A DNA stretch of 64,000 nucleotides from Glebionis coronaria (lineage: Eukaryota; Streptophyta; Magnoliopsida; Asterales; Asteraceae). The stretch spans positions 20,658,488 to 20,722,487 of the forward strand of contig CM046882.1 in assembly GCA_025667525.1 (NCBI GenBank), written 5' to 3'. Positions 22,475 through 32,652 of the stretch are shown piece by piece. The notes beneath the pieces were generated by a model. The model ran no database searches, was not told the DNA's origin, and was given only the letters and a program-made list of their open reading frames with translations. Position 1 is the first letter of the stretch; every line of letters begins with the position of its first letter. Made by a program: the position numbers and the translations under genes.

Positions 22475-22947
22475 GTAAGTATTTTCTTTCAATTTTATCT
22501 ATTTTGTTCTAGGGTTCATCCTTTCATAATTGGGGATTTTTAAAATTGAAATTGAATTAAAACCTTAATAGGAATGTGGGTTGACATGGTTATTTTACTA
22601 TGATTCCTTAGGTTGATATTCATTAAGATTTCACTAAAACCCACTTGTAGAACAAATCCTAATTTTGATTAATTATGTTTGATTAAAAGATGGATTTGAG
22701 ATGAACCCATGAACAAGTAGGTAATGACATTGTTAATGCTTACCTAAAAACCTTGTTTTGAAAAACCAATGTTCTAATCCATTGTTGATCTAACATAGAT
22801 CATGTGTTCTTGGTTAATGATGGAATAGACACATTGTGAACATAAAAATGATATGGATTCAATCTTATGTTTATCAAGAAATTAATATAACACATTTTCA
22901 TTTTTCGATTTATTTATAAGTGATTGAAAAGATATTTTCTTATTTAG
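22475..22947 (+). other. Predicted 5'-UTR intron ahead of the 355-codon ORF
   Basis: The donor AATT|GTAAGT at 22475 is a perfect plant consensus, and the acceptor TTATTTAG ends at 22947, nine bases before the ATG at 22957. The 473-bp interval is AT-rich and ORF-free. Together with the CT-rich leader this gives the ORF the structure of a host-type gene. Confidence 0.5.
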
Positions 22948-22956
22948 GTACTTATC

Positions 22957-24024
22957 ATGTCCTCAAGATATCAAAAAGATCATGAACGAACACGAGCATA
23001 CATGCCCTCTTCTCCTTACCCTCATTTGATTCATTCTCATAAAAACTCGTCTACGTCTCTTAAACATCGTTGTTTCTATGAAGGACGCATCGTTCCTTCT
23101 AATTGTGTAAATGAGTTTATTCGCTTCATGTTTGTGTCTATTGGCTTTGATTGTCTTCTTGATATTGACGAGCCAATATTTCCTTCTTTCCTTATGGAGT
23201 TCTTTAGCTCATTCACTTTGATAGGCATCAATAATGGAATATCTATACGATTTTCCATCATGGGGAAAATGATTACTTACACTCTTGAAGAATTCGGTGA
23301 TATTCTTGGAGTGCCATCTAATGGTCAATTTCGATTCACCGATGCTTGGAGTTTAGACTCTTTAGAATCAGCCCCTATTGATGCTCATTATGTGACCGTG
23401 CTTCCAACTCCTTCGGACATCATTCATGCCATTTCTAAACCTCGTGAGCATCCTATTCATGGTAAATTTCAAGGAGTTGTTCGAACTCTCTCTCCTTGGG
23501 AATTACTATCTAGTGATATTAATGATTTCATGACTCATTGGGCCGAAATCATTAGGGAAAATGCAATGTTTCTTGATGGGAATCGGGATTTAGTACCCGC
23601 TTGCCTTGCACATATGTTGTATTGTGTTGCCACCACAACTCCTTACAATCTCGCATTTTTCATGGCTAGAAGAATTAGATTTGTTCTTCTTGAGTCTAAG
23701 TCAAGTCTTCCCTATGGAATGCTTCTTTCTCGTCTTCTTAGAAGATTCCTTATTGACTTTCCGTCTCTTCTATCTTCACCTTATTGCTCCGTTGATCGTG
23801 TCATATCTCCCATTTAAAAGAACATTTCATCCGAGATCAATGTAAACTCGAGTCAAGTCGAAAATACTTCTCAAGAAGAGTCTTTTAGGAATCCTCCTTC
23901 CAATTTCATCAACTTCATGACTTCTTCTATCTCAATTTCTTCCTCCCATGAAATTGATTCCGATTATCAATTTTATCTCAATCATCTTCTTCGAGAACGT
24001 CTCAGAAGTGAATCAAGAAATTAG
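22957..24024 (+). pseudogene. Uncharacterised ORF of the carrier element, 355 codons with one in-frame stop
   Basis: The ATG gives 286 residues to TAA at 23815, and the same frame runs on 69 codons to TAG at 24022, so it was probably a 355-residue protein. The central part (residues 40-125: FYEGRIVPSN, FPSFLMEFFSSF, MGKMITYTLEEFGDILGVPS) has the same rhythm as the env-like N-terminus at 16.9 kb and as plant ORFs labelled 'putative plant transposon protein' or Athila ORF1. The Ser-rich tail ends with LLRERLRSESRN. No catalytic motif, zinc knuckle or membrane segment is evident. It follows palindromic module B and the predicted UTR intron. The family assignment is by eye and the function is unknown. 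Confidence 0.6.
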
Positions 24025-24327
24025 AAGTTATGCTCATGATTATATGCCACTCTCATCAAGGACGGCTTCTTGTTTTCTTTTCTTCATTTGGTTGTGTATT
24101 GACTTATGTTACAAGTTTGGATTATTATTTATTTTGATCCTAAATGTTGCTTATGCCATCATGTTTTGTGATTTACATAGCTTTGTGCATCTTTGTGATA
24201 GTTAGCTTACTTAGATTATGATCTGTAGTTAACTTTGGCTTGTGAATCTATTGGGAAAAATATGGGTTTTACAAAAACTGGGATGAAAGATTTTTTGAAA
24301 CCTCTGGTCGCGGTTCAATATCGACCA
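24025..24327. other. 3' flank of the 355-codon ORF
   Basis: AT-rich with no supported gene. An 85-codon frame crossing 23948-24205 is hydrophobic by composition (poly-T codons) and is not called. Confidence 0.4.
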
Positions 24328-24377
24328 GCGGTTCCTTATCAATAAGGAACCGCGGGTCCTAGATAAGGAACCGCCGG
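24328..24377. promoter_or_regulatory. GC-rich palindromic module C
   Basis: GCGGTTCCTTAT (24328-24339) and ATAAGGAACCGC (24342-24353) form a perfect 12-bp hairpin with a 2-nt centre. A further GATAAGGAACCGCCGG begins at 24362, and a third partner-like phrase (TCGCGGTTCAATATCGACCAG) lies just before. It is 245 bp upstream of the 24622 ORF. Confidence 0.8.
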
Positions 24378-24621
24378 TCACTGTGCCCGACAACATCTTT
24401 GCTTTACACTGTTTTCTCAATTCTGTGTAAAAACTGCATGATTTTCTGTAATAAACTCCACATTTCCTTAACTAGCTTACCTAAATTCATTATTCACCTA
24501 AAATGATTTTAACCCATTACTAGTTTGGATCATCCCCTCACCCATTTAAACCCACCTTGTTAGACATGTTCTTCACACATCAAAACATCATTCCCTAAAC
24601 CTTAAATCACCCTTGTCAACC

Positions 24622-25320
24622 ATGGTGTGTACCAAAACCTCAAACACTTCCTAGACCTCCACCTCAAAGAAAACACTCAAAATAAGTATTAAGGTAGCCA
24701 AGCCTAACTCCTCACCCTTCCACACACCTAAGAATGAGATGGTTCCTATCCTCATTTCTTCATCACCTTCCCCACCTCTTGCACCATGTAAGACATCATC
24801 CACCCATGGTACTAACCACTCCATTGGTTCTACCTCCTCTTCATTCAACTCAAGAATGAATGAGCTCTCTTCACCCTTCACTCCAAGTTCACCCTTGGAT
24901 GTGACCACACAACCCCAACCAATCCAAAGCATTCCTTTTGTGAATGACTTTGATGACACTTTGGTGACTTCACCATTTACCCCTCATAACTCACCTATTT
25001 CACCAACCTTGGAGAATTTACCTCCACACTCACCCATTTCCCCTTTAGGGAACATGCCTCCACTCTCACCCACATCACCCTTGGAGAACTTGCCTCCTCC
25101 ACCTCCACCCAACTCAAACATTCCAATTTTGGGTGTTCCACTTTCCCTCCTTTTGGGTGATCCATACTATGGGTTTCAACAAACACATGGTCCTAGTTGT
25201 CCATGTTGTCTTTACAACCACTACATCATCCATAACCTTAGGATGGATATGTATGGACTACATAGGAGGTTGCAAGAGTTCTTGCTTGCCTTGTTCTCCA
25301 TGCCTCCTCCTAGGAGATGA
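24622..25320 (+). pseudogene. Pro/Ser-rich ORF with C-terminal HGPSCPCC block (carrier ORF 2), one in-frame stop
   Basis: The ATG at 24622 is followed after 10 codons by TAG (24652); the frame then stays open to TGA at 25318. The open part from 24739 has 193 residues: a Ser/Thr/Pro-rich body with repeated (S)PTSPLENLPP-type phrases, then QQTHGPSCPCCLYNHYIIHNLRM, an amphipathic stretch (LHRRLQEFLLALF) and PPPRR. It shares its order and the HGxSCxCC block with the 26121 ORF, so the two are diverged duplicates. The close cysteines could bind metal, which is a guess. No family is recognised. Confidence 0.5.
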
Positions 25321-25764
25321 ATGATGGAGTTTTCTTAATAAGAGTTTTCAACAAAACCAAGCCAAAGAAGACTACTTATCTAGATCTAATGTTAAGCTAG
25401 CTATGTATTAGTTAGTTTTATTTGTCATTGTACTTGCTTCTTTCATGAATGTTTCATGTTGTTGATCTATGGATTTAGCTTTGTGTGTTTCTATCCTTTT
25501 GTGCACACTAATCAACTTTGGTTTGAAATTAAAATTGAACCTAAATCTATTACAACCTCTAAAAACTTGACTAAAATTGGTTCAAAATGATATCTTAATT
25601 ATTTTGTCACCCTTTGTCAAGACATTCTTTGTGAATGTGTTGCTTTATGCAACCCTAGCATAATTTGGTGCTAATAGAGGTAAAATTCCAAGATTTGCAA
25701 CTTTTTGAAAAAGTCTTAGTTTTTCTCAAAAACCTGTAAAAACTTGGTTTCAAGTCCACCGGAC
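25321..25764. other. 3' flank of carrier ORF 2
   Basis: AT-rich and non-coding. The 50 bp before module D (CTCAAAAACCTGTAAAAACTTG) resemble the sequence before module B (CATAGATAAAAACCTGCCTC), so the repeated cassette extends a little upstream of the palindrome. Confidence 0.4.
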
Positions 25765-25828
25765 GCGGATCCTTAAAGCCCCGCGGTTCCCTAGCGATAT
25801 GGAACCGCCGGTCCCTTTAAGGTACCGC
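25765..25828. promoter_or_regulatory. GC-rich palindromic module D
   Basis: The outer stem GCGGATCCTTAAAG (25765-25778) pairs with CTTTAAGGTACCGC (25815-25828) with two central mismatches. The inner stem GCGGTTCC (25783-25790) pairs with GGAACCGC (25801-25808) around CTAGCGATAT. Design and loop match module A of the LTR. The trailer CCGCGGGCAGAAA is shared with module B. TTTAAAA lies 40 bp downstream. Confidence 0.8.
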
Positions 25829-25982
25829 GGGCAGAAATCAGTTTTTGATGACTTTTTGGTCAAAACTTTTAAAACCCTGTACCCTGTCAAGATTCCTTGT
25901 TTACTCAAATTGACTAAACATTCCTTGACACTTCACATTTTGTATTCAAATTCTTACCTTGATTACATTTTACTTATACCCC

Positions 25983-26118
25983 AACCTTGAGATTTTATTC
26001 TCACACCTTCCCAACCTTGAGAATTCACTCTCACACAACCTTGAGATTTCATTCTCACACCTTCCCAACCTTGAGAATTCATTCTCACATAACCTTGAGA
26101 TTTCATTCTCACACTCTC
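25983..26118. repeat. Short tandem repeat of about 27 bp, 5 units
   Basis: AACCTTGAGA(A/T)TT.A.TCTCACA repeats with small changes. It lies in the leader just before the 26121 ATG and is CT-rich. Confidence 0.85.
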
Positions 26119-26120
26119 AC

Positions 26121-26590
26121 AATGCCTAACTCCTACATTCCTAACCTTGACAATTCTTTGTCACAACCCCACTCACCCAAAGCTTTCAAAGAAATCGAAA
26201 ATCTCGGTTCGACCTATTTGGGTTAAGAAGAATGAACCATCTTCGTCCAAACCACCCAAAAACCCTACCTTCTCTCCAATCAAGTATTGGAATGAGACTT
26301 ATACCATAAACCCTATCACCGGAGCAAAAGAAAATGTTCCCCCACCACCACAATCCTTCAATACCCCTCAACTCAATGACCTTTCAACCTTCCCAAACCT
26401 CACAAGGCATTGTGAAAACATTCCCAAACCCATTACCCCACCACCACCAAACCCTAAGTTTGATGCCATACCCCCATCAAACGATTTTGTGTTGCATCAT
26501 GGATCCTCGTGTGCTTGTTGTCGATTTCAACAAATTGAACTTGCTTATGTGTATGAGAAGTTAAATTTTCTTGAATTCCTCCTCACTTGA
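26121..26590 (+). pseudogene. Pro-rich ORF with HHGSSCACC block (carrier ORF 3), frame-broken near its start
   Basis: The ATG at 26121 opens 35 codons (to 26226). The frame from 26147 carries the main body, 147 residues ending at 26590: SKKSKISVRPIWVKKNEPSS, comparable to KKTLKISIKVAKP in carrier ORF 2, a Pro-rich middle, then LHHGSSCACCRFQQIEL and the ending LNFLEFLLT. The shared order (basic N-terminus, Pro-rich body, HGxSCxCC, short helix ending FLL) shows common descent with ORF 2. A small indel separates the ATG from the body. The function is unknown. Confidence 0.5.
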
Positions 26591-27138
26591 CCTCCTATTC
26601 AAGTTTTCGTTCCGGTGGACAAAACTTCGAATGATGCATCGTCGTCTTTTTAGTCTCTTATTTTTTTTAAGCAATCTTGGAAAATATCACTATTAGACTA
26701 GCTTATGCTTAGTGGTTTATTTTCCATATTTATTGCTTTTAGATACTCATATTGTGTGTATGACTATCTTCTTTGTTGTGTCTTTTTCTTTTATGTAACC
26801 TTTGTGTTGTTTGTGTGTTATTTCATTAGTTCTATTTTGAGTTGATCATGGTTAAGTTTTACAATTGCTTATGGGTGATTCCATCAATTCTAAGCTTTAA
26901 CCCATTGACAAGCTTATCATCTTCATTGGATTGAAGTTTGATTTTGTCAATTACCTCTTTGGACATACTTAGCAAAATACTTGCTTCTAATCTGAGATTT
27001 CCTCTCTCTCTCCCTCTCAAGTTACTTAGTAGGTAGTGATCATATATACATTGGTGTTTCTTTCCTTTCTACTAACCTTTGTGTAGCATGTCACCTTAGC
27101 TCACAAACTTGGTGCCCCAAGCAAGAGGAGTAACCACC
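26591..27138. other. Carrier element 3' non-coding region
   Basis: No ORF or clear repeat; T-rich. Confidence 0.4.
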
Positions 27139-27300
27139 AAGGGGGAGCTACTAGCAAAGTTCGATGTTCTTCGAAGACTTGTGCTAACCTTTTTGCTACG
27201 ACAAAGGGGGAGAAATGATAGTGATAAACTCGTTAATAATTCGTTATTTTGTGTTTCTATGTAAATGAGTTTATCGTTTGTCGTAATCAAAAAGGGGGAG
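27139..27300 (+). other. Three polypurine-tract motifs at the carrier 3' end
   Basis: AAGGGGGAG occurs at 27139, 27203 (AAAGGGGGAG) and 27289 (AAAAAGGGGGAG). The last is 2 bp before the TG of the 3' LTR and is the functional position. Repeated PPT motifs are a Sirevirus hallmark. Confidence 0.75.
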
Positions 27301-27302
27301 AT

Positions 27303-28971
27303 TGTTAATGCACGTAATGCCTAAAAACATTATTAGTGTTAACTAATCTTTCTTAGTTTTGATCACAACAAACCATACAACACATTTAGTGTAAAACACA
27401 AAATGAATTATTTGACTAACACTATCATCAAGGTAATAATCATATCACGAACCTTTCTTAATCATACTTAGTGATCATCAAAATGATTATCCTTAAAACT
27501 CACTTTTGTTAATATGACAAAACACTTTTTAATAAACTTTCTTTTTTAGAAAATGTTTTATTAAAATGGAAAATGAAAATTTGAAAATAGCATATTCCAA
27601 ATGCTGTTAGAATATCCTTTGAAGGTTTCAAATACCTCATATATTCCCACCCCACTAAAAAACAAAAAACGGAGCGTAGTCTAGTGGCGGTACCTTAAGT
27701 ACCTACGCGGTTCCTTAGCGATATGGAACCGCGGGGTGAGATAAGGTACCACGCACAGCTAGCCGTTATAGATCCGTTATACTTTGTCTCCTTTAAATAG
27801 TGGGTCAAATCTCATTTTCCAGTAAGCCTCTTGGACGTTTTTCTCAGCCCTCTTTCTATTTTCTATAGCATAATCATTAGTAAATGATCACTTAAATTGT
27901 TAAGGATGTTTACATATGATTATCCTCTTGATCCCCTCCTTTACCTTGTCCAATGAGAAGATCACCCACTCACTAGTGTTGTAATAAAGATGAATCTATG
28001 AGCTAGTCATATTCATCATGATACCCTTTTTATTTTAGGTCAATCCAATGTATTTATGAATACTTGGACTAGTTTTGTTCATCCAAGTTATTTGTGGATA
28101 CTTGGATTTGTTGTGTACATCCATTGCATATGTGTTTGCTTGGATTTGTGTTGTGTAAATGCAAGATACATGTGTGTACTTGGATAAGTCTAGTTGAGTT
28201 GTAATAGATTTGATTAGGAGTTCTCACTAAACTAAAAAGTGATGTGGTTGTGTCTTGTGAGTTCTCACTAAACTATAAAGTGACTAGTAGTTGTGTTGTG
28301 TGAAGTTCTCACTTAGCTTCAAAGTGAAGAGTCGTGAAGATTGGTTCTAGCTTTCGATTAGAACTCGACATCTAGCCTTGTGTCGTAAAATGGTGAAGTA
28401 GGCAACGTCGTGAAGATTGGTTCTACCTTAAGATTAGAACTCGACATCTAGCCTTGTGTCGTAAAATGGTGAAGTAGGCAACGTCGTGAAGATTGGTTCT
28501 ACCTTAAGATTAGAACCCGACATCTAGCCTTGTGTCATTAAATTGTGAAGTAGGCAACGTTGTGTAGATTGGTTCTAGCTAAAGATTAGGTCTCGACATT
28601 TAGCTTAGTGTCGGAAAATAATGTAAGCAACGATGTAAGGTTTTCTCCGCCGAGAAGGGAGGTTGTGGATATAGTGGAAATCTCGAGTAGGTGTACTCGA
28701 GGAGTGGAGTAGAAACGAGGATAGAGCCTCGTTGTCGAACCACTATAAATCTTGGTGTCTTCCCACTAGGTTGTCTCCTTTCTTACTCTTTACTTATTTC
28801 ATTATCATTACACTTACCTATTATCTTTGCAAGTGCATTTGAATTGAACCTAATCATTATGCAACTTAGCCTCAAGTAAAAGATAGTTTTGATACAAACC
28901 AAATTGAAAGTAATTTTAATTTGGTCACCAATCGAAGAGAAACTATTCAACCCCCCCTTCTAGTTTCTACA
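27303..28971 (+). repeat. 3' LTR of the carrier element
   Basis: 1,669 bp starting TGTTAATGCACG and ending TTTCTACA, with about 37 substitutions against 7213-8881 and no net indel. It is followed by the target duplication GTTTC (28972-28976) and then the resumed LINE. It contains hairpin A (27687-27752, outer stem weakened by one change), a TATA-like box at 27792 and the 76-bp array. Confidence 0.93.
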
Positions 28972-30845
28972 GTTTCTAAAGTAAAAAGGCGCACATATTT
29001 TTCAGAAACGGATATGTTACCAATCCAAATTTCTGTCCAAAATCTTGTATCCTCACATAAGCCAATCTTTTTGTAAAATGAAGATGAAAAGGGTATATCC
29101 TTTTGTTCCAATTCATTCTCGATCGAAACTATCTCTCCCCACGTACCAGGCGAGCTAACATTACTATCAACACCTAAATTCCCATCTGAAGCATGAAATG
29201 AACAAATGGCATGCTTCCATAGGGATTTTTTTCAGTTTTGAAGTGTCAAAACCAGTTAGGCAAAAAAGACCAATGCATAGATTTCAAACTTTTAATATTC
29301 AGCCCACCAAATTCAAAAGACGATAGAACTCTATCCCATGCAATCCCAGAGATTTTACAGGAATCACCGTGATCCCCACAAAAAAATGGTCTCCTAATAC
29401 CTTCCAAGACATTGATTACTTTCAACGGGGCTTTAAAAAGAGAAAATAGTATAAAGGAAGACTTCCTAACACATACTTGACTAAAGTTAACTGGCATCCG
29501 AATGAACATTTTTTTCTTTCCAAGAAGATAACATGTCCCTAAAACTATCAATAATAGGTTGCAAATGAAAAATTCTCGATATTGAGGCTCCAAAATGAAG
29601 GCCTAAATAAGAGAAAGGAAAAGATGAAGGCCTACAAACAAGTTTTCTACCTAAGGCTAAAACTTCAATCTCCGAAACCCTAACACCAAAAAGTTTGCTT
29701 TTTTCAAGTTAATTTTCAGCCAGGAAGAAAGATAAAAACATCTAAGGATGCAGATCAAGTTTTGGGAATTATCTTGAAACCATCCGCCCATAAAAATAAC
29801 ATCATCGGCGAACTGAAGATTAGAAATAGAAACTTCGAAATTAGGAATTTCAATACTATTAAATCTACCTTCACTCATAGCTTATTACATGGCAACATGC
29901 AAACCTTCAACCACGATAATGAATAAAAATGGTGATAAGGGATCACCCTGTGTAACCCTCTTTTTAACTGAAGTTCCTTAGTCCGAGAGCCATTTACTAA
30001 AACTAAGGTGGAATCCGAATTTAACCACCCTCGAATCTATTTTCGCCAAATAGCACCAAAACCCATTTGAAGCATCATATAATCAAGGAAATCCCAATTT
30101 ATAGAGTTAAATTCTTTCTCAAAGTCAACTTTAAAGATTAAACATTTTTTTTTCTTTTTAACCTATGAAATGACTTCGTTTAAAATCAAAGGACCATCAA
30201 GAATATGCCTACCTTCCACATAAGCAGTCTGAACCTCACTAATTACTAAAAAGGTCATTGTGTTCAATCTCATTGCTAATATTTTAGAAATGATCTTATA
30301 AAAACACCCAATGAGGCTAATAGGCCTATAATCAACAAGTAATATAGGATCACAAACCTTAAGAATGAGGGAATAAACAAAGAATTATACCCCTTAATGA
30401 TTAGTCCAAGTTTTAAGAAAATGCATCACGAATTGGTGATATTTGGACAAAGCAATTCTCAAAATTTATTGATAAAATTGAAGGCAAAACCATCGAAACC
30501 TGGAGATTTGTCATTACCACATTCCCATACCGCAATCTTTATTTCCTCTAGAGAAAAAGGTGACTCCAATGACGAACACTGAGAATCCGAAAGTTTCTTG
30601 AAAAGATTGCTCATTAAGGCAGGTCTAGGAAAAGATATTTCCCCGAACTTAGAAGAGAAAAAATAATCAAAAACCTCATTTTTAATTAGAGAATGACTTG
30701 TGACCCACAAACCATCAATCTGAAGACCGTGAAGACGATTCCGCCTCATTTTACCATTAATGTAGCCATGAAATAAGTTTTGAGTTTTCACCTCTGACTC
30801 TTTTAAAACCGAATCGAACAGAAAATTGATTTTAAAAAAACGCAC
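28972..30845 (-). pseudogene. LINE ORF2, reverse-transcriptase part, broken (copy 1, 5' portion)
   Basis: Read from 30845 leftwards: FRT domain start with SLEEIKIAVWECGNDKSPGFDGF (30845-30459), typical of the first conserved block of plant LINE RT; then LQFADDVIFMGGW (29878-29657), which holds the FADD catalytic motif; then the thumb region (29593-29246: FSLFKAPLKVINVLEGIRR, WDRVLSSFEFGGLNI). The reading frames are interrupted many times. It runs straight into the target duplication of the carrier element and continues at 7212. The paralogous copy is at 37,680-39,530 with matching defects. Confidence 0.8.
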
Positions 30846-31364
30846 GAACCGAAAATCGAATCAAATTAAACCGAGCATAACTAAACCGAACCAAATATTT
30901 AATTTTTGTGTCTTTACCGAAAAATGTATTTTTCCAGTTTTATGTAAACATTGAAGTTTTATGTAAACATTGAAGTTTCGCATATTTCAAAAATAGTAGA
31001 CACGTTTTTGATGTAGAGAAAAACAAAAGCATGGGTTTTCCTCCTTTCTTTTTATCAAGTCCATGAAGCCCGAATCTAGGTTGCCTATACAAAAAAAGTT
31101 CAAACATGCAATAATAAGCCAACAAAAGCCAGTGAAATAATAGTCGTGTCGTGGTAGGTCCATTTTTGTTAAAGCTGATTGTTGAACGGTTAGGCCTCGA
31201 TAAAAATATTCATTTTCAGTTATTAAATATGATATAATATTGCTTGCGAAATTATGATTTTATAGCAAAACTATATATCAGAATCTAATGGTGCAGGCTG
31301 CAACGGAACTTTGACGTGACGTATGAAAACAATGCAAGGTTTGGCTATTAAAGCTGTAGATCAT
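30846..31364. other. Intergenic flank of LINE copy 1
   Basis: Contains ACCGAAC-rich sequence (ACCGAAAATCGAATC, AACCGAACC), also found after LINE copy 2 (39,540-39,730) and in unit 3 (59,197-59,330). No gene seen. Confidence 0.4.
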
Positions 31365-31620
31365 CATGTAAATGAAACTACTGCAAATTCAAAGTCAATA
31401 CTTGCAGGTACAAATTCCATAATGGAAGCACAAACAACGATTGTCGAGAAGTAGAGAACAAAGGCGCGAAGTACACATGAGTCTAATAAATAAATACATC
31501 TTCTAATCATCAGCATATGAAATACTACCAGGAAAGAGGGCGCAGCAAACAAGAATCAACGTTAAACGTCTTGGTCACTTGGGCTGGTTATTTTTGCCTT
31601 CGGCAGCGCGTATCTGTTGG
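31365..31620. repeat. Direct repeat flanking the GRAS fragment (left copy)
   Basis: Shares AACGATTGTCGAGAAGTAGAG, ACATGAGTCTAATAAATAAA and TTGGGCTGGTTATTTTT with 32445-32660, about 1.05 kb away. The right copy is the 3' flank of the small Cys/His-rich gene, so this may mark a lost tandem copy of that gene. Confidence 0.65.
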
Positions 31621-31799
31621 ATTCAAGTGCAAACAAGGACCAACAACTAACTTAATTCTCGTATTAATTATTAATGATGATCAATGTTTATATCTTCTGC
31701 AATCAACGACCTATAAGTATGTATGACGACAAGTGATGTTTGCAAACACAAATACTACTACTTAATAGTTTTGGATAACACAACATCTTCCTTGAAATC

Positions 31800-32190
31800 C
31801 TTAATAGTTTTGCAATGCTTCTTTAAAATAAAAACCGGATCTTTGGATGGGGGTTTTTATAAGGTGGTGAGACAGGTGAAGGAAGGTGGTGATTGAGTCG
31901 CGCCAATATCCCTTGCGCATGGGAAAAGTTTCCAGATAGCATTAGCTCAGACGCGGCGTATAGCTGGTCACAGATAAGCTGTTTCTGGTGGTTGTTTTGT
32001 GACAGTTGAGGGTCAGGTGTTGGTGGTTCTTGTTTCACCATAGTCGACGCCATCATCGACTTCTGTTGGTGGAGTGACAGTTGCTGGTTCTGTTTCTCAA
32101 GTAGATACTTGTGACTCCTATCGAAATCAGGTGGCTTTCGAATAGCCGCATTCGGGTCAAATTGGTTGTTCTGCAAATCACAAGACATTC
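31800..32190 (-). pseudogene. GRAS-family transcription factor fragment (HAM/SCL6-like), truncated
   Basis: The minus strand from 32188 encodes 121 residues: a Gln-rich linker with KQEPPTPDPQLS, then QLICDQLYAASELMLSGNF and HAQGILARLNHHL, the start of the GRAS domain (first leucine-rich region) in the HAIRY MERISTEM group. After a frame change, FYFKEALQ continues at about 31835-31808, as expected for the next GRAS segment, and then the similarity stops. Full GRAS proteins are 400-700 residues, so this is a fragment or pseudogene. It lies between two copies of a 250-bp direct repeat. Confidence 0.7.
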
Positions 32191-32652
32191 AAGCTAAAAT
32201 CTACTAAATGTAACCTCAAAATAACAAAGCAATCAAACTTATTACAGCCTACTCCTAAGTTGTGATAGTAAAGTAAGCTAACCCAAACACCCTTTATTAT
32301 ACACGCTCATACAAACTGGTTTTGCTTTATGAGATATGATAAACAGTCCCGCCGCGAAACACGGGCTAATAGCCTTGTCGTAACAAAATTGGTGAATCAC
32401 TGCTTTGCCATGTACTAGTAATTGGCAAGAGATGTGAGTCAAAACTAGTTGATAAAGTAGATTAATTCCATAAAGGAAGCACCGCTATATATAGCAGGCA
32501 AACATAATCAACAACAACGATTGTCTAGAAGTAGAGAGAGAAGAAAGGCAAAGTAGACATGAGTCTAATAAATAAATAAATACATCATCATCTAATACTA
32601 GTAGGAAAGAGGGCTTGGGCTGGTTATTTTTTCGTTTGGCAGGGAGCGTCTC
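32191..32652. repeat. 3' flank of the small gene, with right copy of the direct repeat
   Basis: 32445-32660 matches 31365-31620. The rest is AT-rich with no gene. GTAACAAAATTGGTGAAT near 32380 recurs in unit 3 at 58312. Confidence 0.5.

Larger units (their letters stand above)
7213..28971 (+). mobile_element. Large non-autonomous LTR retrotransposon (Sirevirus-like carrier), host of a nested Sirevirus
   Basis: Two 1,669-bp LTRs (7213-8881 and 27303-28971) flank a primer site at 8884 and a purine tract at 27289-27300. The 5-bp target duplication GTTTC lies at 7208-7212 and 28972-28976. Without the nested insertion (9644-21827) the element is about 9.6 kb. No gag, protease, integrase or RT is visible. 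It carries three unusual ORFs (22957, 24622 and 26121), each preceded by a GC palindromic module. Three AAGGGGGAG tracts near the 3' end resemble the repeated purine tracts known for Sireviruses, so it may be mobilised by a relative of that group (inference). The LTRs differ at about 37 positions by eye. Confidence 0.88.

Noticed and set aside
24739..24741. ATG at 24739 as the certain start of carrier ORF 2
   Set aside because: An upstream in-frame ATG at 24622, and similarity of the intervening residues to ORF 3, suggest that a stop codon arose at 24652.
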